From: Hydractinia symbiolongicarpus
Taxonomy: Eukaryota; Cnidaria; Hydrozoa; Anthoathecata; Hydractiniidae
Assembly (NCBI RefSeq): GCF_029227915.1
Contig: NC_079881.1
Span: 30,605,501 to 30,669,500 of the forward strand
Direction: 5' to 3'
Length of the DNA stretch: 64,000 nt
Position numbers and translations under genes: made by a program. Numbering within the stretch: the first letter of the stretch is position 1; every line of letters begins with the position of its first letter. A model generated the notes under the pieces. The model made no database searches. It saw only the letters and a program-made list of their open reading frames with translations, and was not told the DNA's origin. Positions 22,100 to 37,154 of this stretch are shown here, one piece after another.

Positions 22100-25000
22100 A
22101 TTTAGATTAATGAGTCATTTCTTAATGTGGGACCAATCCTAGCCGTTATCGCGCGCTGAAGAAATGGCAAAAGTTTCAAACCCTACATTTCACTGACTTT
22201 CTAACGGTGTCAGTCCGTTTGAGTTTCAACGGTTGGGTCACATATTCGTACCAACATGTAATTAGCGATATTTTTCTCATATTACTAGGTTGCATCGCTT
22301 TTAACAGTGAAACAATTGACTGTGGGACTAAATTGAACTGATTTTTGACTGTGACCTGATAAATGGGATAAATGAGACAATTGGACTCCAAGAAATAACA
22401 TTCTTCTTAATTAGACGTGATTGCCGGAACTCAGCGATTACAATGGGCGCTGTGGTAGCGCTTCATTTAAAAATTTAGTTAAATAAGTCATTCTTTACTG
22501 TGGGACCAATCCTATCCGTTATCGCGCGCTGAAGAAATAGCGACAGTTTCAAAAACTACATTTCATTGACTTTCTAACGGTGTCAGTCCGTTTGAGTTAC
22601 AACGGTTGGATAACATACTCGTACCAACATGTATATAGTTATATTTTTGTGATATTACTAGGTTGCATCGCTTTTAACTATGAAACGATTGACTGTGGGA
22701 CTTAATTGAACTAACTTTGGACTGTAACCTGATAAATGTGATAAACGAGACAATTGGACTCCAAGAAATAACATTCTCCTTAATTTGACATGATTGCCGA
22801 AACTCAGAGGTAACACTGGGCGCTGTGGTAGCGCTTCATTTAAGAATTAAGCTAAAAAAAGTCGTTTTTATACTGTGGGACCAATCCTAGCCGTTAGCGC
22901 GCGGTGAAGTAATAGCGACAGTTTCCAAAACTTCATTTCATTGACTTTCTAACGGTGTCAGTCCGTTTAAGTTACAACGGTTGGGTCACATATTCGTACC
23001 AACATGTATTTAGCGATATTTATCTGATATTACTAGGTTGCATCGCTTTTAACAGTGAGACGATTGACTGTGGGACTTAACTGAACTAAATTTGGACTGT
23101 GACCTAATAAATGTGATAAAGGAGACAATTGGACTCCAAGAAATAACATTCTCCTTAATTTGACATGATTGCCGAAACTCAGCAATTACACTGGGCGCTG
23201 TGGTAGCGCTTCATTTAAGAATTAAGCTAAAAATAGTCATTTTTTTACTGTGGGACTAATCCTAGCCGTTAGAGCGCGCTGAAGAAATAGAGACAGTTTC
23301 AAATACTACATTTCACTGACATTCTAACGGTGTCAGTCCGTTTAAGTTTCAACGGTTGGGTCACATATTCGTACCAACACGTATTTAGCGATATTTTTCT
23401 CATATTACTAGGTTGCATCGCTTTTAACAGTGAAACGATTGACTGTGGGACTAAATTGAACTGATTTTTGACTGTGACCTGATAAACGGGATAAATGAGA
23501 CAATTGGACTCCAAGAAATAACATTCTTCTTAATTAGACGTGATTGCCGGAACTCAGCGATTACACTGGGCGCTGTGGTAGCGCTTCATTTAAAAATTTA
23601 GTTAAATAAGTCATTCTTTACTGTGGGACCAATCCTATCCGTTATCGCGCGCTGAAGAAATAGTGACAGTTTCAAAAACTACATTTCATTGACTTTCTAA
23701 CGGTGTCAGTCCGTTTGAGTTACAAGGGTTGGGTAACATACTCGTACCAACATGTATATAGTGATATTTTTCTGATATTACTAGGTTGCATCGCTTTTAA
23801 CTATGAAACGATTGACTGTGGGACTTAATTGAACTAACTTTGGACTGTAACCTGATAAATGTGATAAACGAGACAATTGGACTCCAAGAAATAACATTCT
23901 CCTTAATTTGACATGATTGCCGAAACTCAGAGGTAACACTGGGCGCTGTGGTAGCGCTTCATTTAAGAATTAAGCTAAAAAAAGTCGTTTTTATACTGTG
24001 GGACCAATCCTAGCCGTTAGCGCGCGGTGAAGTAATAGCGACAGTTTCCAAAACTTCATTTCATTGACTTTCTAACGGTGTCAGTCCGTTTAAGTTACAA
24101 CGGTTGTGTCACATATTCGTACCAACATGTATTTAGCGATATTTATCTGATATTACTATGTTGCATCGCTTTTAACAGTGAGACGATTGACTGTGGGACT
24201 TAACTGAACTAAATTTGGACTGTGACCTAATAAATGTGATAAAGGAGACAATTGGACTCCAAGAAATAACATTCTCCTTAATTTGACATGATTGCCGAAA
24301 CTCAGCAATTACACTGGGCGCTGTGGTAGCGCTTCATTTAAGAATTAAGCTAAAAATAGTCATTTTTTTACTGTGGGACTAATCCTAGCCGTTAGAGCGC
24401 GCTGAAGAAATAGAGACAGTTTCAAATACTACATTTCACTGACATTCTAACGGTGTCAGTCCGTTTAAGTTTCAACGGTTGGGTCACATATTCGTACCAA
24501 CACGTATTTAGCGATATTTTTCTCATATTACTAGGTTGCATCGCTTTTAACAGTGAAACGATTGACTGTGGGACTAAATTGAACTGGTTTTTGACTGTGA
24601 CCTGATAAACGGGATAAATGAGACAATTGGACTCCAAGAAATAACATTCTTCTTAATTAGACGTGATTGCCGGAACTCAGCGATTACACTGGGCGCTGTG
24701 GTAGCGCTTCATTTAAAAATTTAGTTAAATAAGTCATTCTTTACTGTGGGACCAATCCTATCCGTTATCGCGCGCTGAAGAAATAGTGACAGTTTCAAAA
24801 ACTACATTTCATTGACTTTCTAACGGTGTCAATCCGTTTGAGTTACAAGGGTTGGGTAACATACTCGTACCAACATGTATATAGTGATATTTTTCTGATA
24901 TTACTAGGTTGCATCGCTTTTAACTATGAAACGATTGACTGTGGGACTTAATTGAACTAACTTTGGACTGTCACCTGATAAATGTGATAAACGAGACAAT

Positions 25001-25140
25001 TGGACTCCAAGAAATAACATTCTCCTTAATTTGACATGATTGCTGAAACTCAGCGGTAACACTGGGCGCTGTGGTAGCGCTTCATTTAAGAATTAAGCTA
25101 AAAAAAGTCATTTTTTACTGTGGGACCAATCCTAGCCGTT
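22100..25140. repeat. Three-monomer higher-order repeat, period 1123 bp
   Basis: Three successive units are visible, with equivalent points at 22176, 23299 and 24422, both intervals 1123 bp. Units two and three are nearly identical: both have CAACACGTATTTAGCG, GACATTCTAACGG and AAGGGTTGGGTAACATACTCG. Each unit is composed of one CTCATATT/GGGACTAAATTG monomer, one GTATATAG monomer and one AAGTTACAACGG monomer. This is the clearest simple trimer in the window. Confidence 0.82.
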
Positions 25141-25699
25141 AGCGCGTGGTGAAGAAATAGAGAGAATTTCAAATACTACATTTCACTGACTTTCTAACGG
25201 TGTCAGTCCGTTTGAGTTTCAACGGTTGGGTCACATATTCGTACCAACATGTATTTTGCGATATTTTTCTCATATTACTAGGTTGCATCGCTTTTAACAG
25301 TGAAACGATTGACTGTGGGACTAAATTGAACTGATTTTGGACTGTGACCTAATAAATGGGACGAATGAGACAATTGGACTCCAAGAAATAACATTCTCCT
25401 TAATTTGACATGATTGCCGAAACTCAGCGATTACACTGGGCGCTGTGGTAGCGCTTCATTTAAAAATTTAGATTAATAAGTCATTTTTTAAAGGGGGACC
25501 AATCCTAGCCGTTATAGTGCGCTGAAGAAATAGCGACAGTTTCAAAAACTACATTTCATTGACTTTCTAACGGTGTCAGTCCGTTTGAGTTACAACGGTT
25601 GGGTCACCTATTCGTACCAACATGTATTTAGCGATATTTTTCTGATATTACTAGGTTGCATCGCTTTTAACAATGAAATGATTGACTGTGGGACTTAAT

Positions 25700-28600
25700 T
25701 GAACTAACTTTGGACTGTCACCTGATAAATGTGATAAACAAGACAATTGGACTCCAAGAAATAACATTCTCCTTAATTTGACATGATTGCCGGAACTCAG
25801 CGATTACACTAGGCGCTGTGGTAGTGCTTCATTTAAAAATTTAGATTAATAAGTCATTTCTTACTGTGGGACCAATCCTAGCCGTTATCGCGCGCTGAAG
25901 AAATGGCGACAGTTTCAAAAACTACATTTCATTGACTTTCTAACGGTGTCAGTGCGTTTGAGTTACAACGGTTGCGTCACATTTTCGTACCAACATGAAT
26001 TTAGCGATATTTTTTTTGATATTACTAGGTTGCATCGCTTTTAACAATGAAACAATTATCTGTGGGACTTAATTGAACTAACTTTGGACTTAGACCTAAT
26101 GAGTGTGATAAATGAGAAAATTGGACTCCAAGAAATAACATTCTTCTTAATTTGACATGATTGCCGGAACTCAGCGATTACACTGGGTCCTGTGGTAGCA
26201 CTTCTTTTAAAAATTTAGATTAATGAGTCATTTCTTACTGTGGGACCAATCCTAGCCGTTATCGCGCGCTGAAGAATAGGCAAAAGTTTCAAAAACTACA
26301 TTTCATTGACTTTCTAACAGTGTCAGTCCGTTTGAGTTACAACGGTTGGGTCACATATTAGTGCAAACATGAACTTAGCGATATTTTTTTTGACATTAAT
26401 AGGTTGCATCGCTTTTAACAATGAAACGATTGACTGTGGGACTTAATTGAACTAACTTTGGACTGTCACCTGATAAATGTGATAAAGGAGACAATTGGAC
26501 TCCAAGAAATAACATTCTCCTTAATTTGACATGATTGCCGAAACTCAGCGATTACACTGGGCGCTGTGGTAGCGCTACACTTAAGAATTAAGCTAAAAAT
26601 AGTCATTTTTTTACTGTGGGACTAATCCTAGCCGTTAGTGCGCGCTGAAGAAATAGAGACAGTTTCAAATACTACATTTCACTGACTTTGTAACGGTGTC
26701 AGTCCGTTTGAGTTTCAACGGTTGGGTCACATATTCGTACCAACATGTATTTAGCGATATTTTTCTCATATTACTAGGTTGCATCGCTTTTAACAGTGAA
26801 ACGATTGACTGTGGGACTAAATTGAACTGATTTTTGACTGTGACCTGATAAATGGGATAAATGAAACAATTGGACTCCAAGAAATAACATTCTTCTTAAT
26901 TAGACGTGATAGCCGGAACTCGGCGATTACACTGGGCGCTGTGGTAGCGCTTCATTTAAAAATTTAGTTAAATAAGTCATTCTTTACTGTGGGACCAATC
27001 CTATCCGTTATCGCGCGCTGAAGAAATAGCGACAGTTTCAAAAACTACATTTCATTGACTTTCTAACGGTGTCAGTCCGTTTGAGTTACAAGGGTTGGGT
27101 AACATACTCGTACCAACATGTATATAGTGATATTTTTCTGATATTACTAGGTTGCATCGCTTTTAACTATGAAACGATTGACTGTGGGACTTTATTGAAC
27201 TAACTTTGGACTGTCACCTGATAAATGTGATAAACGAGACAATTGGACTCCAAGAAATAACATTCTCCTTAATTTGACATGATTGCCGAAACTCAGCGGT
27301 AACACTGGGCGCTGTGGTAGCGCTTCATTTAAAAATTAAGCTAAAAAAAGTCGTTTTTATACTGTGGGACCAATCCTAGCCGTTATCGCGCGCTGAAGAA
27401 ATAGCGACAGTTTCAAAAACTACATTTCATTGACTTTCTAACGGTGTCAGTCCGTTTGAGTTACAAGGGTTGGGTAACATACTCGTACCAACATGTATAT
27501 AGTGATATTTTTCTGATATTACTAGGTTGCATCGCTTTTAACTATGAAACGATTGACTGTGGGACTTTATTGAACTAACTTTGGACTGTCACCTGATAAA
27601 TGTGATAAACGAGACAATTCGACTCCAAGAAATAACATTCTCCTTAATTTGACATGATTGCCGAAACTCAGCGGTAACACTGTGCGCTGTGGTAGCGCTT
27701 CATTTAAGAATTAAGCTAAAAAAAGGCGTTTTTATACTGTGGGACCAATCCTAGCCGTTAGCGCGCGCTGAAGTAATAGCGACAGTTTCCAAAACTTCAT
27801 TTCATTGACTTTCTAACGGTGTCAGTCCGTTTAAGTTACAACGGTTGGGTCACATATTCGTACCAACATGTATTTAGCGATATTTATCTGATATTACTAG
27901 GTTGTATCGCTTTTAACAGTGAAACGATTGACTGTGGGACTTAACTGAACTAAATTTGGACTGTGACCTAATAAATGTGATAAAGGAGCCAATTGGACTC
28001 CAAGAAATAACATTCTCCTTAATTTGACATGATTGCCGAAACTCAGCGATTACACTGGGCGCTGTGGTAGCGCTTCACTTAAGAATTAAGCTAAAAATAG
28101 TCATTTTTTTACTGTGGGACTAATCCTAGCCGTTAGCGCGCGCTGAAGAAATAGAGACAGTTTCAAATACTACATTTCACTGACTTTCTAACGGTGTCAG
28201 TCTGTTTGAGTTTCAACGGTTGGGTCACATATTCGTACCAACATGTATTTAGCGATATTTTTCTCATATTACTAGGTTGCATCGCTTTTAACAGTGAACC
28301 GATTGACTGTGGGACTAAATTGAACTGATTTTTGACTGTGAACTGATAAATGGGATAAATGAGACAATTGGACTCCAAGAAATAACATTCTTCTTAATTA
28401 GACGTGATTGCCGGAACTCAGCGATTACACTGGGCGCTGTGGTAGCTCTTCATTTAAAAATTTAGTTAAATAAGTCATTCTTTACTGTGGGACCAATCCT
28501 ATCCGTTATCGCGCGCTGAAGAAATAGCGACAGTTTCAAAAACTACATTTCATTGACTTTCTAACGGTGGCAGTCCGTTTGAGTTACAAGAGTTGGGTAA

Positions 28601-30050
28601 CATACTCGTACCAACATGTATATAGTGATATTTTTCTGATATTACTAGGTTGCATCGCTTTTAACTATGAAACGATTGACTGTGGGACTTAATTGAACTA
28701 ACTTTGGACTGTCACCTGATAAATGTGATAAACGAGACAATTGGACTCCAAGAAATAACATTCTCCTTAATTTGACATGATTGCCGGAACTCAGCGATTA
28801 CACTAGGCGCTGTGGTAGTGCTTCATTTAAAAATTTAGATTAATAAGTCATTTCTTACCTTGGGACCAATCCTAGCCGTTATCGCGCGCTGAAGAAATGG
28901 CGACAGTTTCAAAAACTACATTTCATTGACTTTCTAACGGTGTCAGTGCGTTTGAGTTACAACGGTTGCGTCACATTTTCGTACCAACATGAATTTAGCG
29001 ATATTTATTTTGATATTACTAGGTTGCATCGCTTTTAACAATGAAACAATTATCTGTGGGACTTAATTGAACTAACTTTGGACTTAGACCTAATGAGTGT
29101 GATAAATGAGAAAATTGGACTCCAAGAAATAACATTCTTCTTAATTTGACATGATTGCGGGAACTCAGCGATTACACTGGGTGCTGTGGTAGCACTTCTT
29201 TTAAAAATTTAGATTAATGAGTCATTTCTTACTGTGGGACCAATCCTAGCCGTTATCGCGCGCTGAAGAATAGGCAAAAGTTTCAAAAACTACATTTCAT
29301 TGACTTTCTAACAGTGTCAGTCCGTTTGAGTTACAACGGTTGGGTCACATATTAGTGCAAACATGAACTTAGCGATATTTTTTTTGACATTAATAGGTTG
29401 CATCGCTTTTAACAATGAAACGATTGACTGTGGGACTTAATTGAACTAACTTTGGACTGTCACCTGATAAATGTGATAAAGGAGACAATTGGACTCCAAG
29501 AAATAACATTCTCCTTAATTTGACATGATTGCCGAAACTCAGCGATTACACTGGGCGCTGTGGTAGCGCTTCACTTAAGAATTAAGCTAAAAATAGTCAT
29601 TTTTTTACTGTGGGACTAATCCTAGCCGTTAGCGCGCGCTGAAGAAATAGAGACAGTTTCAAATACTACATTTCACTGACTTTCTAACGGTGTCAGTCCG
29701 TTTGAGTTTCAACGGTTGGGTCACATATTCGTCCCAAAATGTATTTAGCAATATTTTTCTCATATTACTAGGTTGCATCGCTTTTAACAGTGAAACGATT
29801 GACTGTGGGACTAAATTGAACTGATTTTTGACTGTGACCTGATAAATGGGATAAATGAGAAAATTGGACTCCAAGAAATAACATTCTTCTTAATTAGACG
29901 TGATAGCCGGAACTCAGCGATTACACTGGGCGCTGTGGTAGCGCTTCATTTAAAAATTTAGTTAAATAAGTCATTCTTTACTGTGGGACCAATCCTATCC
30001 GTTATCGCGCGCTGAAGAAATAGCGACAGTTTCAAAAACTACATTTCATT
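25700..30050. repeat. Duplicated multi-monomer block, offset 2994 bp
   Basis: AGGCGCTGTGGTAGTGC at 25811 returns at 28805, and the rare CGTGATAGCCGG variant at about 26911 returns at 29905, both offset 2994 bp (eight monomers). The equivalent 71-codon reading frame returns at 26665 and 29659. After about 27060 and 30055 the copies no longer match. A related unit with offset about 1497 bp (26665, 28163, 29659) lies inside, which suggests a 4-mer intermediate. Confidence 0.7.
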
Positions 30051-32239
30051 GACTTTCTAACGGTGTCAGTCCGTTTAAGTTACAACGGTTGGGTCACATA
30101 TTCGTACCAACATGTATTTAGCGATATTTATCTGATATTACTAGGTTGCATCGCTTTTAACAGTGAAACGATTGACTGTGGGAGTTAACTGAACTAAATT
30201 TGGACTGTGACCTAATAAATGTGATAAAGGAGACAATTGGACTCCAAGAAATAACATTCTCCTTAATTTGACATGATTGCCGAAACTCAGCGATTACTCT
30301 GGGCGCTGTGGTAGCGCTTCACTTAAGAATTAAGCTAAAAATAGTCATTTTTTTACTGTGGGACTAATCCTAGCCGTTAGCGCGCGCTGAAGAAATAGAG
30401 ACAGTTTCAAATACTACATTTCACTGACTTTCTAACGGTGTCAGTCCGTTTGAGTTTCAACGGTTGGGTCACATATTCGTACCAACATGTAGTTAGCGAT
30501 ATTTTTCTCATATTACTAGGTTGCATCGCTTTTAACAGTGAACCGATTGACTGTGGGACTAAATTGAACTGATTTTTGACTTTGAACTGATAAATGGGAT
30601 AAATGAGACAATTGGACTCCAAGAAATAACATTCTTCTTAATTAGACGTGATTGCCGGAACTCAGCGATTACACTGGGCGCTGTGGCAGCGCTTCATTTA
30701 AAAATTTAGTTAAATAAGTCATTCTTTACTGTGGGACCAATCCTATCCGTTATCGCGCGCTGAAGAAATAGCGACAGTTTCAAAAACTACATTTCATTGA
30801 CTTTCTAACGGTGGCAGTCCGTTTGAGTTACAAGGGTTGGGTAACATACTCGTACCAACATGTATATAGTGATATTTTTCTGATATTACTAGGTTGCATC
30901 GCTTTTAACTATGAAATGATTGACTGTGGGACTTAATTGAACTAACTTTGGACTGTCACCTGATAAATGTGATAAACGAGACAATTGGACTCCAAGAAAT
31001 AACATTCTCCTTAATTTGACATGATTGCCGAAACTCAGCGGTAACACTGGGCGCTGTGGTAGCGCTTCATTTAAGAATTAAGCTAAAAAAAGTCGTTTTT
31101 ATACTGTGGGACCAATCCTAGCCGTTAGCGCGCGCTGAAGTAATAGCGACAGTTTCCAAAACTTCATTTCATTGACTTTCTAACGGTGTCAGTCCGTTTA
31201 AGTTACAACGGTTGGGTCACATGTTCGTACCAACATGTATTTAGCGATATTTATCTGATATTGCTAGGTTGCATCGCTTTTAACAGTGAAACGATTGTCT
31301 GTGGGACTTAACTGAACTAAATTTGGACTGTGACCTAGTAAATGTGATAAAGGAGACAATTGGACTCCAAGAAATAACATTCTCCTTAATTTGACATGAT
31401 TGCCGAAACTCAGCGATTACACTGGGCGCTGTGGTAGCGCTTCACTTAAGAATTAAGCTAAAAATAGTCATTTTTTTACTGTGGGACTAATCCTAGCCTT
31501 TAGCGCGCGCTGAAGAAATAGAGACAGTTTCAAATACTACATTTCACTGACTTTCTAACGGTGTCAGTCCGTTTGAGTTTCAACGGTTGGGTCACATATT
31601 CGTACCAACATGTATTTAGCGATATTTTTCTCATATTACTAGGTTGCATCGCTTTTAACAGTGAAACGATTGACTGTGGGACTAAATTGAACTGATTTTT
31701 GACTGTGACCTGATAAATGGGATAAATGAGACAATTGGACTCCAAGAAATAACATTCTTCTTAATTAGACGTGATTGCCGGAACTCAGCGATTACACTGG
31801 GCGCTGTGGTAGCGCTTCATTTAAAAATTTAGTTAAATAAGTCATTCTTTACTGTGGGACCAATCCTATCCGTTATCGCGCGCTGAAGAAATAGCGACAG
31901 TTTCAAAAACTACATTTCATTGACTTTCTAACGGTGGCAGTCCGTTTGAGTTACGAGGGTTGGGTAACATACTCGTACCAACATGTATATAGTGATATTT
32001 TTCTGATATTACTAGGTTGCATCGCTTTTAACTATGAAACGATTGACTGTGGGACTTAATTGAACTAACTTTGGACTGTCACCTGATAAATGTGATAAAC
32101 GAGACAATTGGACTCCAAGAAATAACATTCTCCTTAATTTGACATGATTACCGAAACTCAGCGGTAACACTGGGCGCTGTGGTAGCGCTTCATTTAAGAA
32201 TTAAGCTAAAAAAAGTCATTTTTTACTGTGGGACCAATC

Positions 32240-34400
32240 CTAGCCGTTAGCGCGCGATGAAGAAATAGAGAGAGTTTCAAATACTACATTTCACTGACTT
32301 TGTAACGGTGTCAGTCCGTTTGAGTTTCAACGGTGAGGTCACAGATTCGTACCAACATGTATTTTGCGATATTTTTCTCATATTACTAGGTTGCATCGCT
32401 TTTAACAGTGAAACGATTTACTGTGGGACTAAATTGAACTGATTTTGGACTGTGACCTAATAAATGGGATAAATGAGACAATTGGACTCCAAGAAATAAC
32501 ATTCTCCTTAATTTGACATGATTGCCGAAACTCAGCAATTACACTGGGCGCTGTGGTAGCGCTTTATTTAAGAATTAAGCTAAAAAAGTCATTTTTTTAC
32601 AGTGGGACGAATCCTAGCCGTTAGCGCGCGCTGAAGAAATAGAGACAGTTTCAAATACTACAATTCACTGACTTTCTAACGGTGTCAGTCCGTTTGAGTT
32701 TCAACGGTTGGGTCACATATTCGTACATACATGTATTTAGCGATATTTTTCTCATAATACTAGGTTGCATCGCTTTTAACAGTGAAACGATTGACTGTGG
32801 GACTAAATTGAACTGATTTTGGACTGTGACCTGATAAATGGGATAAATGAGACTCCAAGAAATAATATTCTTCTTAATTTGACATGATTGCCGGAACTCA
32901 GCGATTACACTGGGCGCTGTGGTAGCGCTTCATTTAAAAATTTAGATTAATAAGTCATTTTTTACTGGAGGACCAATCCTAGCCGTTATCGCGCGCTGAA
33001 GAAATAGCGACAGGTTCAAAAACTACATTTCATTGACTTTCTAACGGTGTCAGTCCGTTTAAGTTACAACGGTTGGGTCACCTATTCGTACCAACATGTA
33101 TTTAGCGATATTTTTCTGATATTACTAGGTTGCATCGCTTTTAACAATGAAACGATTGACTGTGGGACTTAATTGAACTAACTTTGGACTGTCACCTGAT
33201 AAATGTGATAAACGAGACAATTGGACTCCAAGAAATAACATTCTTCTTAATTTGACATGATTGCCGAAACTCAGCGGTAACACTGGGCGCAGTGGTAGCG
33301 CTTCATTTAAGAATTAAGCTAAAAAAAGTCATTTTTTACTGTGGGACCAATCCTAGCCGTTAGCGCGCGATGAAGAAATAGAGAGAGTTTCAAATACTAC
33401 ATTTCACTGACTTTGTAACGGTGTCAGTCCGTTTGAGTTTCAACGGTGAGGTCACAGATTCGTACCAACATGTATTTTGCGATATTTTTCTCATATTACT
33501 AGGTTGCATCGCTTTTAACAGTGAAACGATTTACTGTGGGACTAAATTGAACTGATTTTGGACTGTGACCTAATAAATGGGATAAATGAGACAATTGGAC
33601 TCCAAGAAATAACATTCTCCTTAATTTGACATGATTGCCGAAACTCAGCAATTACACTGGGCGCTGTGGTAGCGCTTTATTTAAGAATTAAGCTAAAAAA
33701 GTCATTTTTTTACAGTGGGACGAATCCTAGCCGTTAGCGCGCGCTGAAGAAATAGAGACAGTTTCAAATACTACAATTCACTGACTTTCTAACGGTGTCA
33801 GTCCGTTTGAGTTTCAACGGTTGGGTCACATATTCGTACATACATGTATTTAGCGATATTTTTCTCATAATACTAGGTTGCATCGCTTTTAACAGTGAAA
33901 CGATTGACTGTGGGACTAAATTGAACTGATTTTGGACTGTGACCTGATAAATGGGATAAATGAGACTCCAAGAAATAATATTCTTCTTAATTTGACATGA
34001 TTGCCGGAACTCAGCGATTACACTGGGCGCTGTGGTAGCGCTTCATTTAAAAATTTAGATTAATAAGTCATTTTTTACTGGAGGACCAATCCTAGCCGTT
34101 ATCGCGCGCTGAAGAAATAGCGACAGTTTCAAAAACTACATTTCATTGACTTTCTAACGGTGTCAGTCCGTTTAAGTTACAACGGTTGGGTCACCTATTC
34201 GTACCAACATGTATTTAGCGATATTTTTCTGATATTACTAGGTTGCATCGCTTTTAACAATGAAACGATTGACTGTGGGACTTAATTGAACTAACTTTGG
34301 ACTGTCACCTGATAAATGTGATAAACGAGACAATTGGACTCCAAGAAATAACATTCTTCTTAATTTGACATGATTGCCGGAACTCAGCGATTACACTGGG
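32240..34400. repeat. Three-monomer higher-order repeat, period 1113 bp
   Basis: GCGCGCGATGAAGAAATAG lies at about 32251 and 33364, offset 1113 bp. Shared oddities are ACGGTGAGGTCACAG, TTCGTACATACATG, TACAATTCACTG and an 8-base loss where GAGACAATTGGACTCC becomes GAGACTCC. The two units are almost identical and so recently duplicated. A related unit without the 8-base loss appears again near 36715, nine monomers further on. Confidence 0.8.
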
Positions 34401-37154
34401 CGCTGTGGTAGCGCTTCATTTAAAAATTTAGATTAATAAGTCATTTTTTACTGGGGGACCAATCCTAGCCGTTATCGCGCGCTGAACAAATAGCGACAGT
34501 TTCCAAAACTACATTTCATTGACTTTCTAACGGTGTCAGTCCGTTTGAGTTACAACGGTTGGGTCACCTATTCGTACCAACATGTATTTAGCGATATTTT
34601 TCTGATATTACTAGGTTGCATCGCTTTTAACAATGAAACGATTGACTGTGGGACTTAATTGAACTAACTTTGGACTGTGACCTAATGAGTGTGATAAATG
34701 AGAAAATTGGACTCCAAAAAATAACATTCTTCTTAATTTGACATAATTGCCGGAACTCAGCGATTACACTAGGCGCTGTGGTAGTGCTTCATTTAAAAAT
34801 TTAGATTAATAAGTCAATTTTTACTGTGGGACCAATCCTAGCCGTTATTGCGCGCTAAAGAAATAGCGATAGTTTCAAAAACTACATTTCATTGACTTTG
34901 TAGCGCAGTCCGTTTGAGTTTTAACGGTTGGGTCACATATTCGTACCAACATGTATTTAGCGATATTTATCTGATATTACTAGGTTGCATCGCTTTTAAC
35001 AATGAAACGATTGACTGTGGGACTTAATTTAACTAACTTTGGACTGTCAGCTGATGAATGTTATAAAGGAGACAATTGAACTCCAAGAAATAACATTCTT
35101 CTTAATTTGACATGATTGCTGAAACTCAGCGATTACACTGGGCGCTGTGGTAGCGCTTCATTTAAGAATTAAGCTAAAAAAAGTCATTTTTTTACTGTGG
35201 GACCAATCCTAGCCGTTAGCGCGCGCTGAAGAAATAGAGAGAGTTCCAAATACTACATTTCACTGACTTTCTAACGGTGTCAGTCCGTTTGAGTTACAAC
35301 GGTTGGGTCACATATTCGTACCAACATGAATTTAGCGATATTTTTTTGATATTACTAGGTTGCATCGCTTTTAACAATGAAACGATTATCTGTGGGACTT
35401 AATTGAACTAACTTTGGACTGTGACCTAATGAGTGTGATAAATGAGAAAATTGGACACCAAGAAATAACATTCTTCCTAGTTGGACATTATTGCCGGAAC
35501 TCAGCGATTACACTGGGCGCTGTGGTAGCGCTTCATTTAAAAATTTAGATTAATAAGTCATTTTTTACAGTGGGACCAATCCTAGCCGTTATCGCGCGCT
35601 GAAGTAATAGCGACTGTTTCCAAAACTTCATTTCATTGACTTTCTAACGGTGTCAGTCCGTTTAAGTTACAACGGTTGGGTCACATATTCGTACCAACAT
35701 GTATTTAGCGATATTTATCTGATATTACTAGGTTGCATCGCTTTTAACAGTGAAACGATTGACTGTGGGACTTAACTGAACTAAATTTGGACTGTGACCT
35801 AATAAATGTGATAAAGGAGACAATTGGACTCCAAGAAATAACATTCTCCTTAATTTGACATGATTGCCGAAACTCAGCAATTACACTGGGCGCTGTGGTA
35901 GCGCTTTATTTAAGAATTAAGCTAAAAAAAGTCATTTTTTTACAGTGGGACGAATCCTAGCCGTTAGCGCGCGCTGAAGAAATAGAGACAGTTTCAAATA
36001 CTACAATTCACTGACTTTCTAACGGTGTCAGTCCGTTTGAGTTTCAACGGTTGGGTCACATATTCGTACATACATGTATTTAGCGATATTTTTCTCATAT
36101 TACTAGGTTGCATCGCTTTTAACAGTGAAACGATTGACTGTGGGACTAAATTGAACTGATTATTGACTGTGACCTGATAAATGGGATAAATGAGACAATT
36201 GGACTCCAAGAAATAACATTCTTCTTAATTAGACGTGATTGCCGGAACTCAGCGATTACACTGGGCGCTGTGGTAGCGCTTCATTTAAAAATTTAGTTAA
36301 ATAAGTCATTCTTTACTGTGGGACCAATCCTATCCGTTATCGCGCGCTGAAGAAATAGCGACAGTTTCAAAAACTACATTTCATTGACTTTCTAACGGTG
36401 GCAGTCCGTTTGAGTTACAACGGTTGGGTAACATACTCGTACCAACATGTATATAGTGATATTTTTCTGATATTACTAGGTTGCATCGCTTTTAACTATG
36501 AAACGATTGACTGTGGGACTTAATTGAACTAACTTTGGACTGTCACCTGATAAATGTGATAAACGAGACAATTGGACTCCAAGAAATAACATTCTCCTTA
36601 ATTTGACATGATTGCCGAAACTCAGCGGTAACACTGGGCGCTGTGGTACCGCTTCATTTAAGAATTAAGCTAAAAAAAGTCATTTTTTACTGTGGGACCA
36701 ATCCTAGCCGTTAGCGCGCGATGAAGAAATAGAGAGAGTTTCAAATACTACATTTCACTGACTTTCTAACGGTGTCAGTCCGTTTGAGTTTCAACGGTGA
36801 GGTCACATATTCGTACCAACATGTATTTTGCGATATTTTTCTCATATTACTAGGTTGCATCGCTTTTAACAGTGAAACGATTTACTGTGGGACTAAATTG
36901 AACTGATTTTGGACTGTGACCTAATAAATGGGATAAATGAGACAATTGGACTCCAAGAAATAACATTCTCCTTAATTTGACATGATTGCCGAAACTCAGC
37001 AATTACACTGGGCGCTGTGGTAGCGCTTTATTTAAGAATTAAGCTAAAATAAGTCATTTTTTTACAGTGGGACGAATCCTAGCCGTTAGCGCGCGCTGAA
37101 GAAATAGAGACAGTTTCAAATACTACAATTCACTGACTTTCTAACGGTGTCAGT

